Source: Desulfamplus sp. (GTDB taxonomy: Bacteria > Desulfobacterota > Desulfobacteria > Desulfobacterales > Desulfobacteraceae). From it: a DNA stretch of 38,566 nucleotides. Below are positions 21,532 to 30,047 of this stretch, piece by piece. The DNA lies in NCBI GenBank assembly GCA_015231615.1, contig JADGBE010000028.1:1-38566 (forward strand). The letters run 5' to 3'. The notes under the pieces were generated by a model. The model worked only from the letters and a program-made list of their open reading frames with translations, made no database searches and was not told the DNA's origin. Both the position numbers and the translations under genes were made by a program. The first letter of the stretch is position 1, and each line of letters opens with the position of its first letter.

Positions 21532-21593
21532 GTTCCTGCAAACTTGAATTAATCCCTTGGTTTACTGGATAGAAAATGGGTTTGCAGGAGTTC
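21532..21593 (+). repeat. Dispersed ~60-bp repeat, copy 2 (perfect 10-bp terminal inverted repeat)
   Basis: The element is bounded by TCCTGCAAAC (21534-21543) and its exact complement GTTTGCAGGA (21580-21589). Between them lie ACTTGAATT, CCCTTGGTTTACTGGATAG and AAAATG, shared with the other two copies. It starts 8 nt after the helicase stop. It has no T-tract and so does not look like an intrinsic terminator. Confidence 0.85.
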
Positions 21594-21894
21594 AAATATT
21601 AATTTGGGTAAAATCCGTGCATTGATGTGAAAAATTTGTAATTTTACTTAATTGTTGAACAAAAAATTTAAAGGGTATCTATGAACAATATATTTTAATC
21701 TCTACTGTATGATGTTGCTAACCTTCTATTTCCTATGAATTAGAGAGTTGGCATATCTATTGCTAATATTTAAGTTTCTATAATGTTAATGTCATAATAG
21801 ACATAAATTTAAGATGCAAATTATTAGGTAAAGAATAGTTGCCTACAACTTATAAAAACTTGATAAAAGCAATTTTATACAGGGAGATAATAAT
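21594..21894 (+). other. Non-coding gap before the small exported protein
   Basis: With the repeat, the helicase and the next gene are separated by about 370 bases. Beyond the repeat I see only AT-rich sequence with no open frame of note and no tRNA or other recognisable RNA. The promoter of the downstream gene must lie here; no convincing -35/-10 pair stands out. The SD AGGGAG at about 21882 serves the gene at 21895. Confidence 0.5.
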
Positions 21895-22206
21895 ATGAAA
21901 ATAGCTAAGATTACAAAAACAGTTGGTTTAACTCTTGCTGCTCTAACTATGATGCTTTCTTTCAAACCAATAGTTGCGGCTGATAAAGTTATAAATAGAG
22001 ATAATCAAATTGAAGAGGTTATAGTTAAAGGTACTGTAGTTAAAGCTGAAGATGTATGTGGTATTATTGCAAAAGAGAATATATACATAATTCCATGTGA
22101 TCAGGTTGATGGGTTTGATGATAAGATGGTTAATGTAATTGGTATGGTTACTGAAGAGGGTGATGTCCAAACCATTGATGCAACAAGTGTACAAACTATT
22201 AAATAA
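21895..22206 (+). CDS. Small exported protein with OB-like beta domain, unknown function
   Basis: A 103-residue protein with a clear Sec signal peptide: KIAKITK, hydrophobic core VGLTLAALTMMLSF, and a probable cut after VAA near residue 29. The mature ~74 residues alternate beta-type stretches, EEVIVKGTVVKAEDVCGIIA, then IYIIPCD, then KMVNVIGMVTEEGDVQTIDA, ending in VQTIK. This V-x-G-x-V...V-x-V-x-G-x-V pattern resembles small periplasmic OB-fold proteins. Two cysteines (in DVCG and PCDQ) could form a disulfide or hold a metal. I do not recognise a named family. The SD is good and the gene is 81 nt from the next. Confidence 0.7.
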   Translation: MKIAKITKTVGLTLAALTMMLSFKPIVAADKVINRDNQIEEVIVKGTVVKAEDVCGIIAKENIYIIPCDQVDGFDDKMVNVIGMVTEEGDVQTIDATSVQTIK

Positions 22207-22287
22207 AGCGTTGAGATGTATAATTCACAGATATTTGGCAACTTTCTAAGGCCTGAATATTTAAACAGGCTCTAAGGAGAGAAAAAA

Positions 22288-23268
22288 ATGAATCACAAAA
22301 TTCTTTATTTGAGTCGAGAAGATGTTAAAAATGTTGGGCTTTCAATGGCAGAAATAATAGAGGCTGTTGAAAAAGGATTTGTTGAGATGGGTAATGGCAA
22401 TGTAGAGATGCCTCCTAAACCCGGAATTCATCCTGGTTTAGGTGGAGATAACTTTATTCACGCTATGCCAGCATATATTCCAGCAATGAAATCGGCTGGT
22501 ATTAAATGGGTTAGTGGCTACCCGGGGAATCAGCAAAAAGGGCTTCCATATATAATGGGGCTGTTAGTTTTAAACGATACAGAGACAGGAATACCTCTAT
22601 CTATTATGGATTGTGCATGGATAACTGGAATGAGAACTGCTGCTGCATCTGCTGTTTCTGCAAAGTATCTTGCAAGAAAAAACGCCTCCACAATCGGTAT
22701 CCTTGCCTGCGGTTTTCAAGGACACACAAATCTTGAGGCAATGAGTGTATTGTTTCCGTTAAAAAAAGTTAAGGCTTTTGACCCAAGCAAAGAGAACAGA
22801 GAAAAATTTGCGGAATATGCTTCAAAAAAACTTGGACTTGAAACAGAAATTGTTGAAGACCCCAAAATGGCAGTTACAGGGAGCGATATTGTAGTTACAT
22901 CAGGACCTATTTTAAAAGTTCCGCATGCAACAATCAAAGCTGGCTGGATTGATGAAGGAACGTTTATCTCTTGTGTGGATTTTGACTCATACTTCTCAAG
23001 AGATGCTCTAAATGAAGCCTCAAAATGGACAACTGACAACATTGACCAATATAACCATTACAAAGATAAGGTTGGCTATTTTCAAAACTGTCCCAAAATC
23101 TATGCTGAACTTGGTGAACTTGTAACAGGTAAAAAAGCTGGTCGTGAGAGTGATAAAGAGAAAAATTTTGCAACAAACCTTGGTCTTGCTATGGAAGATA
23201 TGGCTGTAGCCCCACTTGTTTTTAAAAAAGCTGTAGAAAAAGGGGTTGGAATCTGGCTACCTATGTGA
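22288..23268 (+). CDS. Ornithine cyclodeaminase / alanine dehydrogenase (mu-crystallin) family enzyme
   Basis: NAD(P)-dependent enzyme of the OCD/mu-crystallin family. The family's substrate lysine lies in IKWVSGYPGN (about residues 72-81) and the conserved arginine in TGMRTAAASAV (about 115-125). A Rossmann loop GILACGFQGHTNLEAM follows near 136-151, and a late NLGLAMEDMAVAPLVF near 301-316. The usual GxGxQG loop has Cys before the second Gly, within family variation. Length 326 is normal. Members act on ornithine, alanine, 1-pyrroline-2-carboxylate or other imino acids, and the substrate cannot be told here. The SD AAGGAGAG is strong. No amino-acid pathway partner is nearby. Confidence 0.88.
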   Translation: MNHKILYLSREDVKNVGLSMAEIIEAVEKGFVEMGNGNVEMPPKPGIHPGLGGDNFIHAMPAYIPAMKSAGIKWVSGYPGNQQKGLPYIMGLLVLNDTETGIPLSIMDCAWITGMRTAAASAVSAKYLARKNASTIGILACGFQGHTNLEAMSVLFPLKKVKAFDPSKENREKFAEYASKKLGLETEIVEDPKMAVTGSDIVVTSGPILKVPHATIKAGWIDEGTFISCVDFDSYFSRDALNEASKWTTDNIDQYNHYKDKVGYFQNCPKIYAELGELVTGKKAGRESDKEKNFATNLGLAMEDMAVAPLVFKKAVEKGVGIWLPM

Positions 23269-23281
23269 GAGATGTTTGTCC

Positions 23282-23342
23282 TCCTGCAGAACTCATTTTG
23301 TATTCAATAAAATCAATGGGTAAATCCAAGTTTTGCAGGAAA
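23282..23342 (-). repeat. Dispersed ~60-bp repeat, copy 3 (inverted)
   Basis: Read on the minus strand it begins TCCTGCAAAACTTGGATT and contains CCCATTGATTTTATTGAATA and CAAAATG, then ends TGCAGGAG. It is therefore the same element as at 21532 in the opposite orientation. The ends pair over 12 bp with one G-U. It lies 14 nt past the OCD-family gene stop and 60 nt past the convergent fapA stop. Confidence 0.8.
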
Positions 23343-23401
23343 TCTAAAATATATACTCCAAACGGTCATAAAAATAGTCAATATTTACGAGAACGCTCTA
23401 A

Positions 23402-26065
23402 CTACCATCGATGTTGCTTAAGTTCATATTTGTTAGTTGAGTGATTAAACTCCTCTCTAAATACAAAACCTTCACAATCAGTTTTAAGAACTTGCTTATG
23501 ATACCTAAATTGAATCACTGTTCCAGCAGGCAACATACTACGCCGTATATCAAGCTCAGGTATCTCTTGTTCTCTTTTGTAAATTGCCATTACAATGCTA
23601 TTTAGCTCTTTTTTCTCTTTCTCTAAACTCTGTTTCTGATCTTGATATTGCTTAATTTGTTGGGAATTTTGCATGAAGATAGTGCCATATTTATCAACGC
23701 TTGCCTCATACTCTTTCTCTTTTTGCCGTTTTATAACTCTAAGTTCAGCTATCTTATCCACATCGTCCTTAGTTTTCTGATTTTTAGATAGATTTTTTAT
23801 CTCTTGATCAATTGCAGCAATATCTTTTTTTTCTATTTTTTCAAAAAGTTCGCGTGATTTTTCCTGAACATCTTTAATTTTAATATCAATTAGCTCAATA
23901 TCGCTGTTTAACTCTTCAATTCTCTTTTTGTAGGCAACTACTTCTATAGAATCACCAAGAATAAACTTACATTTTTCACCAACTGTAACTTTTTTCAGTA
24001 TGATCTTATTTTTTGCACGAATCACAGAAGCTACTATTTTAGCATCACTTATCCTAAATATATCATCACTTGTAATTATAGAGTGGTATATTTTAATAAA
24101 AGAGGTGTTTGTATCATCACTGTGTAGTTGAACTGCAATGCTCTTTTCGCTGCTAACTACACTATTTTGAATGGATTTGAGGTAGATATTGCCTTTAGAG
24201 ATAATTTCACCATTGATGGTATCCTCCTGAACAGTAATGTCATCGGTCGCTCTTACCTTGCCTTTAATATTTCCAGCCTTTAATTGACGACAGCCAAGAG
24301 TAACTCCATTTTCTATTGTCCCTTTAATATGGAAATCACAATCATAAATTAATTCAGTAGTATGCTTAGATGAAATAGAGTTTTGCGAATTATCTTTAAT
24401 GCTCTTATTAGCAGCTATTATATGTTCAGGAGTTAGATCAGAATCAATATAAATAAATGAAGCCAAAGAGATAACTCTATTCTCTGAAAAGTTAGGGACT
24501 CCATCACATGAGGCAACAAAGCTGTTATCATTACGTGTAACATTTTCGCCTTTAATAATTGTAAGAGGAGTTATCATAGATGGGGCAACAAAACAGTGAT
24601 TAACATTGAGACCAGAATTGCCTTTAATTTTTTGCAGCGTAATAAGTTTTGACCCTTTTTTAACAATAGATGAGAAAATTCCTCCCGCAATTTCTTTTGA
24701 AGAGTTCGTATTAAAATGAAATTTATATTTCATCTGGGCAGGAACTGGCTCGTCCCCTTTAGCCAGCAAAATTGATTTTTCAGGTTTTACTTTATTGGTA
24801 ATTAAACTATCAATTGCAGAGTTGACTCGTCCATATCTTATTTTTTTATGGTATAGCCAGATAATGATATTATCTTTTGTCATACTCTTAGGAACAGGTT
24901 TTATTACTTTGATGTAAGCCTCAATATTGTCTTTTGAATATGACAACTCAAAATATTGATCCATCTCGTTAAAAAGCTCAATGTGGGCATCGCTAAGATT
25001 TAATCCTAATTTTAGATTGATTCTCTCAATCTTATACTCCATCTGCTTTTTAACGATCCGTTTTCGATCTCGTTCAGAAAGCCCAAAATCTTCAACTAAA
25101 ATATCCCCAATCCATCGAGGTTTTAATTTTTGGTTTGCAACCTCGATCGTTTTATTACCAGAACTACTTTGACCATCTGTTGATTTACGATAATTTTCAA
25201 GTTCTTTTGCCTGAATTTTGAGAGCTTCAACAACCTGTCTCTCATCAAGAAGACGCTCTTTTAATATCAATGCTCCAAACATTGCGTTCTTCTCTTTCTC
25301 TTCTATTGAAGATTGACCAACTTCTTTAAGAGTCTCTTCCCAATCCTCCTCTAAAACTCTATTTTGTATAATTAATATCTCATTTCGTGTCTCAGGAGTG
25401 ATCTGTTGCTGCTCAACAAGAATATCACCGATAATATGGTTTTTATTTGTTTGTTTGTATCTTTCTGTCTGTTCATCAAGAGCCTTATTTACGATCTCTT
25501 GAGTTGTAAAGTCGTTATTTACGGCTATCTCTCCAAATTTACGATCTTGAACTTTGATCTCTAAATGCTCTGCACTGCTGTGTAGAAATTCTAACTGAGA
25601 ATCTTGTATAAAAACAGACTCTACAAGAATATCATCAATATTTCTCTGACAAGATGCTAAATAGTCATTGGTCAAATCCTTTAATATTTTTGAAAATACG
25701 CCTTGTAGCTTTTCATTTGCCTGTTTTATAGATATCGCATCATGCTTTTGTAGTTTTAGCTGCTGAATAGTGGTATTTTTTGCAAATTGCTGGGCTAATT
25801 TTATGATAATCTGGTTATATTTAAAAATCTCTTTGTTGATAATTGGACCAATCTCTTTAAGAGACAAAGAGTCAAAGTAGCTGCATACCTCTTCAAATGG
25901 TAATTGAGCCCCGTTATTTAGCTGTTCATCAAATATATTTTTTATCTGATTGTATAACTCTTTTGAAAGATAGTTTTTTTCTAAGACAATTTTTAATTTA
26001 CGCCTGTTGTAATTATAAAGTAGTAAGGTTGCCCTCTCTTTATTTTTTTTAGATTCTGAAACCAT
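23402..26065 (-). CDS. FapA/DUF342 family protein with tandem MshEN-like repeats
   Basis: An 887-residue soluble protein. From about 475 to 700 it shows the FapA/DUF342 beta-helix with repeating glycine turns (DCDFHIKGTIENGVTLG, AGNIKGKVRATDDITV, EIISKGNIYLKSIQNS). A charged coiled coil follows (about 715-830), then a short beta end with AGTVIQFRYHKQVL. The N-terminal half carries up to five copies of a G-D-I-L-V-E...L/I...Q unit, near residues 142, 177, 212, 263 and 319. These resemble the half-motifs of MshEN/T2SSE-N domains, some of which bind c-di-GMP. FapA proteins are linked to polar flagella and cell polarity, but the role here is unknown. The ATG lies 2 nt after the stop of the RSH gene, so the two form an operon. 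Confidence 0.85.
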   Translation of the reverse strand: MVSESKKNKERATLLLYNYNRRKLKIVLEKNYLSKELYNQIKNIFDEQLNNGAQLPFEEVCSYFDSLSLKEIGPIINKEIFKYNQIIIKLAQQFAKNTTIQQLKLQKHDAISIKQANEKLQGVFSKILKDLTNDYLASCQRNIDDILVESVFIQDSQLEFLHSSAEHLEIKVQDRKFGEIAVNNDFTTQEIVNKALDEQTERYKQTNKNHIIGDILVEQQQITPETRNEILIIQNRVLEEDWEETLKEVGQSSIEEKEKNAMFGALILKERLLDERQVVEALKIQAKELENYRKSTDGQSSSGNKTIEVANQKLKPRWIGDILVEDFGLSERDRKRIVKKQMEYKIERINLKLGLNLSDAHIELFNEMDQYFELSYSKDNIEAYIKVIKPVPKSMTKDNIIIWLYHKKIRYGRVNSAIDSLITNKVKPEKSILLAKGDEPVPAQMKYKFHFNTNSSKEIAGGIFSSIVKKGSKLITLQKIKGNSGLNVNHCFVAPSMITPLTIIKGENVTRNDNSFVASCDGVPNFSENRVISLASFIYIDSDLTPEHIIAANKSIKDNSQNSISSKHTTELIYDCDFHIKGTIENGVTLGCRQLKAGNIKGKVRATDDITVQEDTINGEIISKGNIYLKSIQNSVVSSEKSIAVQLHSDDTNTSFIKIYHSIITSDDIFRISDAKIVASVIRAKNKIILKKVTVGEKCKFILGDSIEVVAYKKRIEELNSDIELIDIKIKDVQEKSRELFEKIEKKDIAAIDQEIKNLSKNQKTKDDVDKIAELRVIKRQKEKEYEASVDKYGTIFMQNSQQIKQYQDQKQSLEKEKKELNSIVMAIYKREQEIPELDIRRSMLPAGTVIQFRYHKQVLKTDCEGFVFREEFNHSTNKYELKQHRW

Positions 26066-26066
26066 C

Positions 26067-28283
26067 TTAATAATCTCTATCCATCATAAATTCATATCTT
26101 CCATAATCTTGAATTTCAACTTGATAATTTCTATTTTCAAAACAGGAAAAAAAATGACCTGCCTCACTAAACCTTTGAAAGCTAACAAAAATATCTATTC
26201 CATTTCCTGATATTGACTCCTGCATTAAATGCAAAGTTACCGAAATGAGCATTGAGGCTATCATCTGAATAATATCAATAAGTTTGACTCTTGGTGTTAT
26301 AAGTTTGAGACGAAATGTCAATGGAATTTTCCAAAGAGACTCCATATCCCATGAGACATCCATAATTTGCATTCTGTTAAGTGAATATTCTCGATTGTTT
26401 TTATATTTTTCGCAATACTCTCTATGAAAAGATACGCCATCTTTATTTAACAAGGCAAGGCACGAATCTAATCCGGGTAATGGATTACAGCACCTTGAAA
26501 ATTTATGAATATCTCGCTCAATCTCTGAAATCGTTAATATAAATCTTTTAGGTTCATCTTTTTTCCCCTTAATCTCCCATAGAACTTCTCTTGGCATATC
26601 TATAGATTGCCCCACACTTGTAAAAAGTTCGTCAATATTTTCATATCCTTTGTATGTTAAAAAATGGGGCATTACACTGCTATTTAAAAGTTCTTCGATA
26701 AAACCATGAGGTTCCATTGCCTGAGTCATAATGCTTTTGCCAATATCTCTTGCAAAGCTATCGCGTTTTTTTTGAAGTTGCCTATTTACAGCACCTCTTG
26801 CCTTTGGAGTTTTACATCTGCCTTCCATATCTGCGATTATCTCAATTGGCTCACTTGATGTTATAATCTCAATTATATCACCATCTTTTAATATATGACC
26901 TCTATTAACTACTTTGTTATTAACTTTTGCATAATCGCATCTATCACCGAGCCAGCTATGAACTTTATATGCAAAATCAAGAACAATGCTCCCTGTTGGA
27001 AGGTATTGTATATCTCCTTTAGGTGTAACAACAAATATTTTATCATCTTCCGTCAACTGGCGGATCATATTTTTTCTGTTTACTGGATTTCCCTGATACT
27101 CTCCGATATTTTTTAAAATATCGGTAATTGCTTTTCTGTATTCCATTGTATTTTCAGGTTCATTCCAATGTAGAAGCAACCCTTTACGGGCAACACGCTC
27201 CATCTCTGTTGTTCTAATTTTTATAAGATACCTTCGCTCTTTATGTAGGATTCTAAAATGAAGGCTACGATAGCCACTTATCTTTGGGTTTGCAATGTAG
27301 TCTCGGATAGTTTTAGGTACAAGAGAGCAGACTCTGGTTATCATACCCATAGCGGTATAGCAGTGTAACGCATCTTCCGTATCCAATATTACTGTAAAAT
27401 CAACTAAATTTTCGGCATTTGTAATATCAAGTGTCCCTTTGTCAAATGAGTAAAAAGCATAAAGGTTCTTTAGGCGTGATGAGACTTCAACATTAAAATT
27501 AAAATTTGATAACTCAATGCTATTTTTACAAGTTAAAGAGGATTGTGATGAGATTTTCAAAGCTCTTTCAAGCATCTCTTTAACCTCACTTATTTTTCCA
27601 GAGGTCTCTTCATTTCTCAAGATAGAGAGTAACTTCTTACTTTTACTTGGAAAACGCTGCCTTATGGAGAGATCAAATAAAATTCTTTTTAAAGAAAATA
27701 GGCCAAGTTTTTCAGCAAGTGGACCATAAACTTCAATTGTCTCCTGTGCAATACGTTGACGCTTATACTCTTTAAGTGAACCTATAGTTTGGAGGTTATG
27801 AATCCTATCTGCAAACTTTATAAGGAGAATCTCGGGGTGATCGCTTGCCATCAAAACGAGCTTTTGGTAGGTCATGTCTTTATTAAGATTCTGGTCAAGA
27901 CTCATCATCTTTAATTTTGTGCATCCATCTACAAAGGCAGCTACATTTTTCCCAAACTCTTTTTCAATATTAAATGTTGTCAAGAAACTCACATCTTCCA
28001 CAATATCGTGAAGAATAGTTGCAGCAATAAGCTCAGGGTCTTTTAATTCAAGTATTCCAGCAATGATCTCTGCAACTGCAATTGGGTGGTTTATATATGG
28101 TTCTCCTGATTTACGGATTTGCCCCTCATGGTGTTTAAAAGCAAATACAAGAGCATCAAACACAAGATTTCTTTTATCATTATCATAAGCATCTTCTTTA
28201 GAGCATAGTTCAATAACATGCTTATATTTTTCTAACGGGATAACCTGACTAATCTCTTCAATAAATTGTTCTCTCTTCTTCAA
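26067..28283 (-). CDS. Long RelA/SpoT homolog (RSH), hydrolase intact, synthetase apparently degenerate
   Basis: Full RSH layout in about 738 residues: HD hydrolase, synthetase, TGS (about 415-478), a zinc-finger/helical part with FSRCCNPLPG (about 597-606), and a C-terminal ACT region. The HD hydrolase keeps its residues: HHEGQIRKSGEPYINHP, LHDIVEDV and IKFADRIHNL. The synthetase does not. The family's ExQIRT, with the catalytic Glu, reads YLIKIRT, and the region of RxKxxxSIxxK reads SRLKNLYAFYSFDK. I therefore expect a (p)ppGpp hydrolase with little or no synthesis. The start is best set at TTG 28283, five nt after GGAGG in an anti-SD match GGAGGTGAT; the GTG at 28289 lies inside that SD. 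It is followed by fapA. Confidence 0.88.
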   Translation of the reverse strand: MKKREQFIEEISQVIPLEKYKHVIELCSKEDAYDNDKRNLVFDALVFAFKHHEGQIRKSGEPYINHPIAVAEIIAGILELKDPELIAATILHDIVEDVSFLTTFNIEKEFGKNVAAFVDGCTKLKMMSLDQNLNKDMTYQKLVLMASDHPEILLIKFADRIHNLQTIGSLKEYKRQRIAQETIEVYGPLAEKLGLFSLKRILFDLSIRQRFPSKSKKLLSILRNEETSGKISEVKEMLERALKISSQSSLTCKNSIELSNFNFNVEVSSRLKNLYAFYSFDKGTLDITNAENLVDFTVILDTEDALHCYTAMGMITRVCSLVPKTIRDYIANPKISGYRSLHFRILHKERRYLIKIRTTEMERVARKGLLLHWNEPENTMEYRKAITDILKNIGEYQGNPVNRKNMIRQLTEDDKIFVVTPKGDIQYLPTGSIVLDFAYKVHSWLGDRCDYAKVNNKVVNRGHILKDGDIIEIITSSEPIEIIADMEGRCKTPKARGAVNRQLQKKRDSFARDIGKSIMTQAMEPHGFIEELLNSSVMPHFLTYKGYENIDELFTSVGQSIDMPREVLWEIKGKKDEPKRFILTISEIERDIHKFSRCCNPLPGLDSCLALLNKDGVSFHREYCEKYKNNREYSLNRMQIMDVSWDMESLWKIPLTFRLKLITPRVKLIDIIQMIASMLISVTLHLMQESISGNGIDIFVSFQRFSEAGHFFSCFENRNYQVEIQDYGRYEFMMDRDY

Positions 28284-28348
28284 AATCACCTCCCTTTAAA
28301 TTTTTTACTTCTAAGAAATGAGAATTTAATTAAGCCCTAAACTGATAG

Positions 28349-28374
28349 TAGAGACGCCGGCCGGCGTCTCTACC
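28349..28374. repeat. Perfect 26-bp GC-rich palindrome
   Basis: GTAGAGACGCCGG is followed at once by its exact complement, with no loop. It is sharply GC-rich against the AT-rich surroundings. The outer GTAGAGACG/CGTCTCTAC arms match a palindrome type scattered in intergenic DNA of cyanobacteria and other bacteria. It lies between the paraslipin stop (28413) and the RSH start. On the minus strand it is not followed by a T-run, so an intrinsic terminator is unlikely. Confidence 0.85.
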
Positions 28375-28412
28375 AATTTATATAAATTTATGGTGTTATT
28401 TTATTCCAATTC

Positions 28413-29342
28413 CTAAGCTCTTTTTTCTCTTACTTCACCAAGAACAGACATTGAGGCCGCAACCAATGAAGATATATCTGCAAGATTTGATGGAATAATC
28501 ATTGTGTTGTTCTCTTTTGCAAGCTTACCAAACTGTTCAATATACTTTTCTGCTATTCTTAAGTTCGCAGCAGTATCCCCTCCTGCAACACGTAAGGATT
28601 CTGCAACTTTTTTAATTCCTTCTGCCGTTGCAAGGGCTACAAGCTCAATCTCTTTTGCATGACCTTCGGCTTCATTTATTCTTTTTTGTTTTTCACCTTC
28701 TGACACCTCAATTGCTTCTTGCTTTAGACCCTCTGCACGGTTAATCCTTGACTGTCTATCGCCCTCTGAGGTTGCAATTGCTGCCCGCTTTTCTCTCTCT
28801 GCCCGCATCTGCTTCTCCATAGCGTCCATTACAGTTTTTGGTGGAGTAATATCTTTTATTTCATATCTAAGAACCTTGACTCCCCAATTCTCTGCTGCTT
28901 CATCTATTGCAGAGACAACTTGCTGGTTTAAGGTTTCTCGCTCTTCAAAGGTTCTATCAAGTTCAATACGTCCAACCACAGAGCGAAGGGAAGTCTGAGC
29001 AAGCTGGGCTGCTGCACGTTTGTAATCATCTATTCCGTAAGCAGATAGTTTGCTATCAATGACCTGAATATATAAAACTCCGTCAACTGCAACAGATACG
29101 TTATCTTTTGTGATACACTCTTGCGATGCAATGTCAAGAACCTCCTCTTTAAGCGATCTTTTATAAGCAACCTTATCAAAAAATGGTATTAGGATATGAA
29201 AACCAGCTCCTAAAGAGTTGCTATATCTACCAAGACGTTCAATTATAAATTCTGACCGTTGAGGCACAATAACAGCAGTTTTAAGCAAAAGAACAATAAC
29301 CACTATTGAAATGACACCCATTACAACTAATGACTCACTCAT
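28413..29342 (-). CDS. qmcA: SPFH-domain membrane protein (paraslipin, QmcA-like)
   Basis: Stomatin/prohibitin-type scaffold that forms oligomeric rings in membrane microdomains. One N-terminal membrane helix (about residues 4-24) precedes the SPFH domain with VPQRSEFIIERLGRYSNSL, DNVSVAVDGVLYIQV and LRSVVGRIELDRTFEERE. A long Ala/Glu-rich coiled coil follows (EKQMRAEREKRAAIATSEGD onward). The paraslipin-like end has IAEKYIEQFGKLAKENNT. I place the start at ATG 29342, which has GGAGGT at 4-5 nt; the ATG at 29354 overlaps that SD region. It lies 97 nt after nfeD. SPFH-NfeD pairing is a known conserved arrangement in which NfeD is the partner membrane protein. Confidence 0.93.
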   Translation of the reverse strand: MSESLVVMGVISIVVIVLLLKTAVIVPQRSEFIIERLGRYSNSLGAGFHILIPFFDKVAYKRSLKEEVLDIASQECITKDNVSVAVDGVLYIQVIDSKLSAYGIDDYKRAAAQLAQTSLRSVVGRIELDRTFEERETLNQQVVSAIDEAAENWGVKVLRYEIKDITPPKTVMDAMEKQMRAEREKRAAIATSEGDRQSRINRAEGLKQEAIEVSEGEKQKRINEAEGHAKEIELVALATAEGIKKVAESLRVAGGDTAANLRIAEKYIEQFGKLAKENNTMIIPSNLADISSLVAASMSVLGEVREKRA

Positions 29343-29439
29343 TTTAACCTCCATCTTTTGTTGTTGATTGTTTTTGAATGTTGTTACATAGATTTAACAT
29401 TTTTTCTAAAAATTCCCAAATCTTTATAATACTAAGTTG

Positions 29440-29889
29440 CTAAATTGCTTTTACTCTAAAGGTTAACCCATTTTCTGTAGCTTGACTCTCTATAACAACT
29501 GATTTTCCCTCTTCAATTACACTTTCTGCTGTTGCCCGCCAAAAACTTCCCATAAATTTTATCTCACCTGATAGCTCTGGGGTTATTTTCTTAGTAACTA
29601 CAGCATGTTTTCCAATTTTTGAATTGGCATAGTCATCGTCCATATTTTCGATAACCTTTCCTTTAAAAATTTTCAAGCTGTATTTCCTAAGTGTAAATAG
29701 CAGTAATAGAGACGAAAAAAGAAAAATTGATGTTTGTAAAGTTAAGTTTATATCAAAGAGCCATGCACAAATTGATGCTACAAAACTTCCACCAGCAAAG
29801 AAGATCACAATAAATCCCGGAAGCATAAGCTCTGCAATAATAAAGATAACCCCTGCAAAAAACCACATAAGTGATAGCGAAATGTTCAT
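29440..29889 (-). CDS. NfeD family membrane protein (short form)
   Basis: A 149-residue protein with three to four membrane segments in the first ~70 residues (SLMWFFAGVIFIIAELMLPG is the typical opening, with GFIVIFFAGGSFVA next). A soluble OB-fold domain follows from about 85 to 149, with GKHAVVTKKI and GEIKFMGSFWRATAE. This is the short NfeD type without the ClpP-like protease. It is the upstream partner of the paraslipin gene. The SD AAGGAG is clear, and the SH3 gene is divergent from it. Confidence 0.93.
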   Translation of the reverse strand: MNISLSLMWFFAGVIFIIAELMLPGFIVIFFAGGSFVASICAWLFDINLTLQTSIFLFSSLLLLFTLRKYSLKIFKGKVIENMDDDYANSKIGKHAVVTKKITPELSGEIKFMGSFWRATAESVIEEGKSVVIESQATENGLTFRVKAI

Positions 29890-29948
29890 AATAAAACTCT
29901 CCTTTTGTAATATGTAAAATTAGAATTACTCTCTTGCTTTCGCTTTTG

Positions 29949-29977
29949 TTGACATATTAATGTACCTGTAATAATAG
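29949..29977 (+). promoter_or_regulatory. Sigma-70 promoter for the SH3/TPR genes
   Basis: TTGACA at 29949-29954 is followed after exactly 17 nt by TAATAG at 29972-29977. Transcription would begin near 29984, giving a leader of about 60 nt to the ATG at 30048. It lies in the 158-nt divergent gap with nfeD. Confidence 0.7.
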
Positions 29978-30047
29978 GGTAATCAAAATAACAAAATAAT
30001 GAAATAAAATTTTAAGTAAAACATATTAGGAGGTTAAATTAGAAAAC

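Noticed and set aside
21535..21590. Repeat copy 2 as an intrinsic terminator of the helicase gene
   Set aside because: The stem is separated by a loop of about 36 nt and no T-tract follows. The same sequence occurs in both orientations elsewhere.
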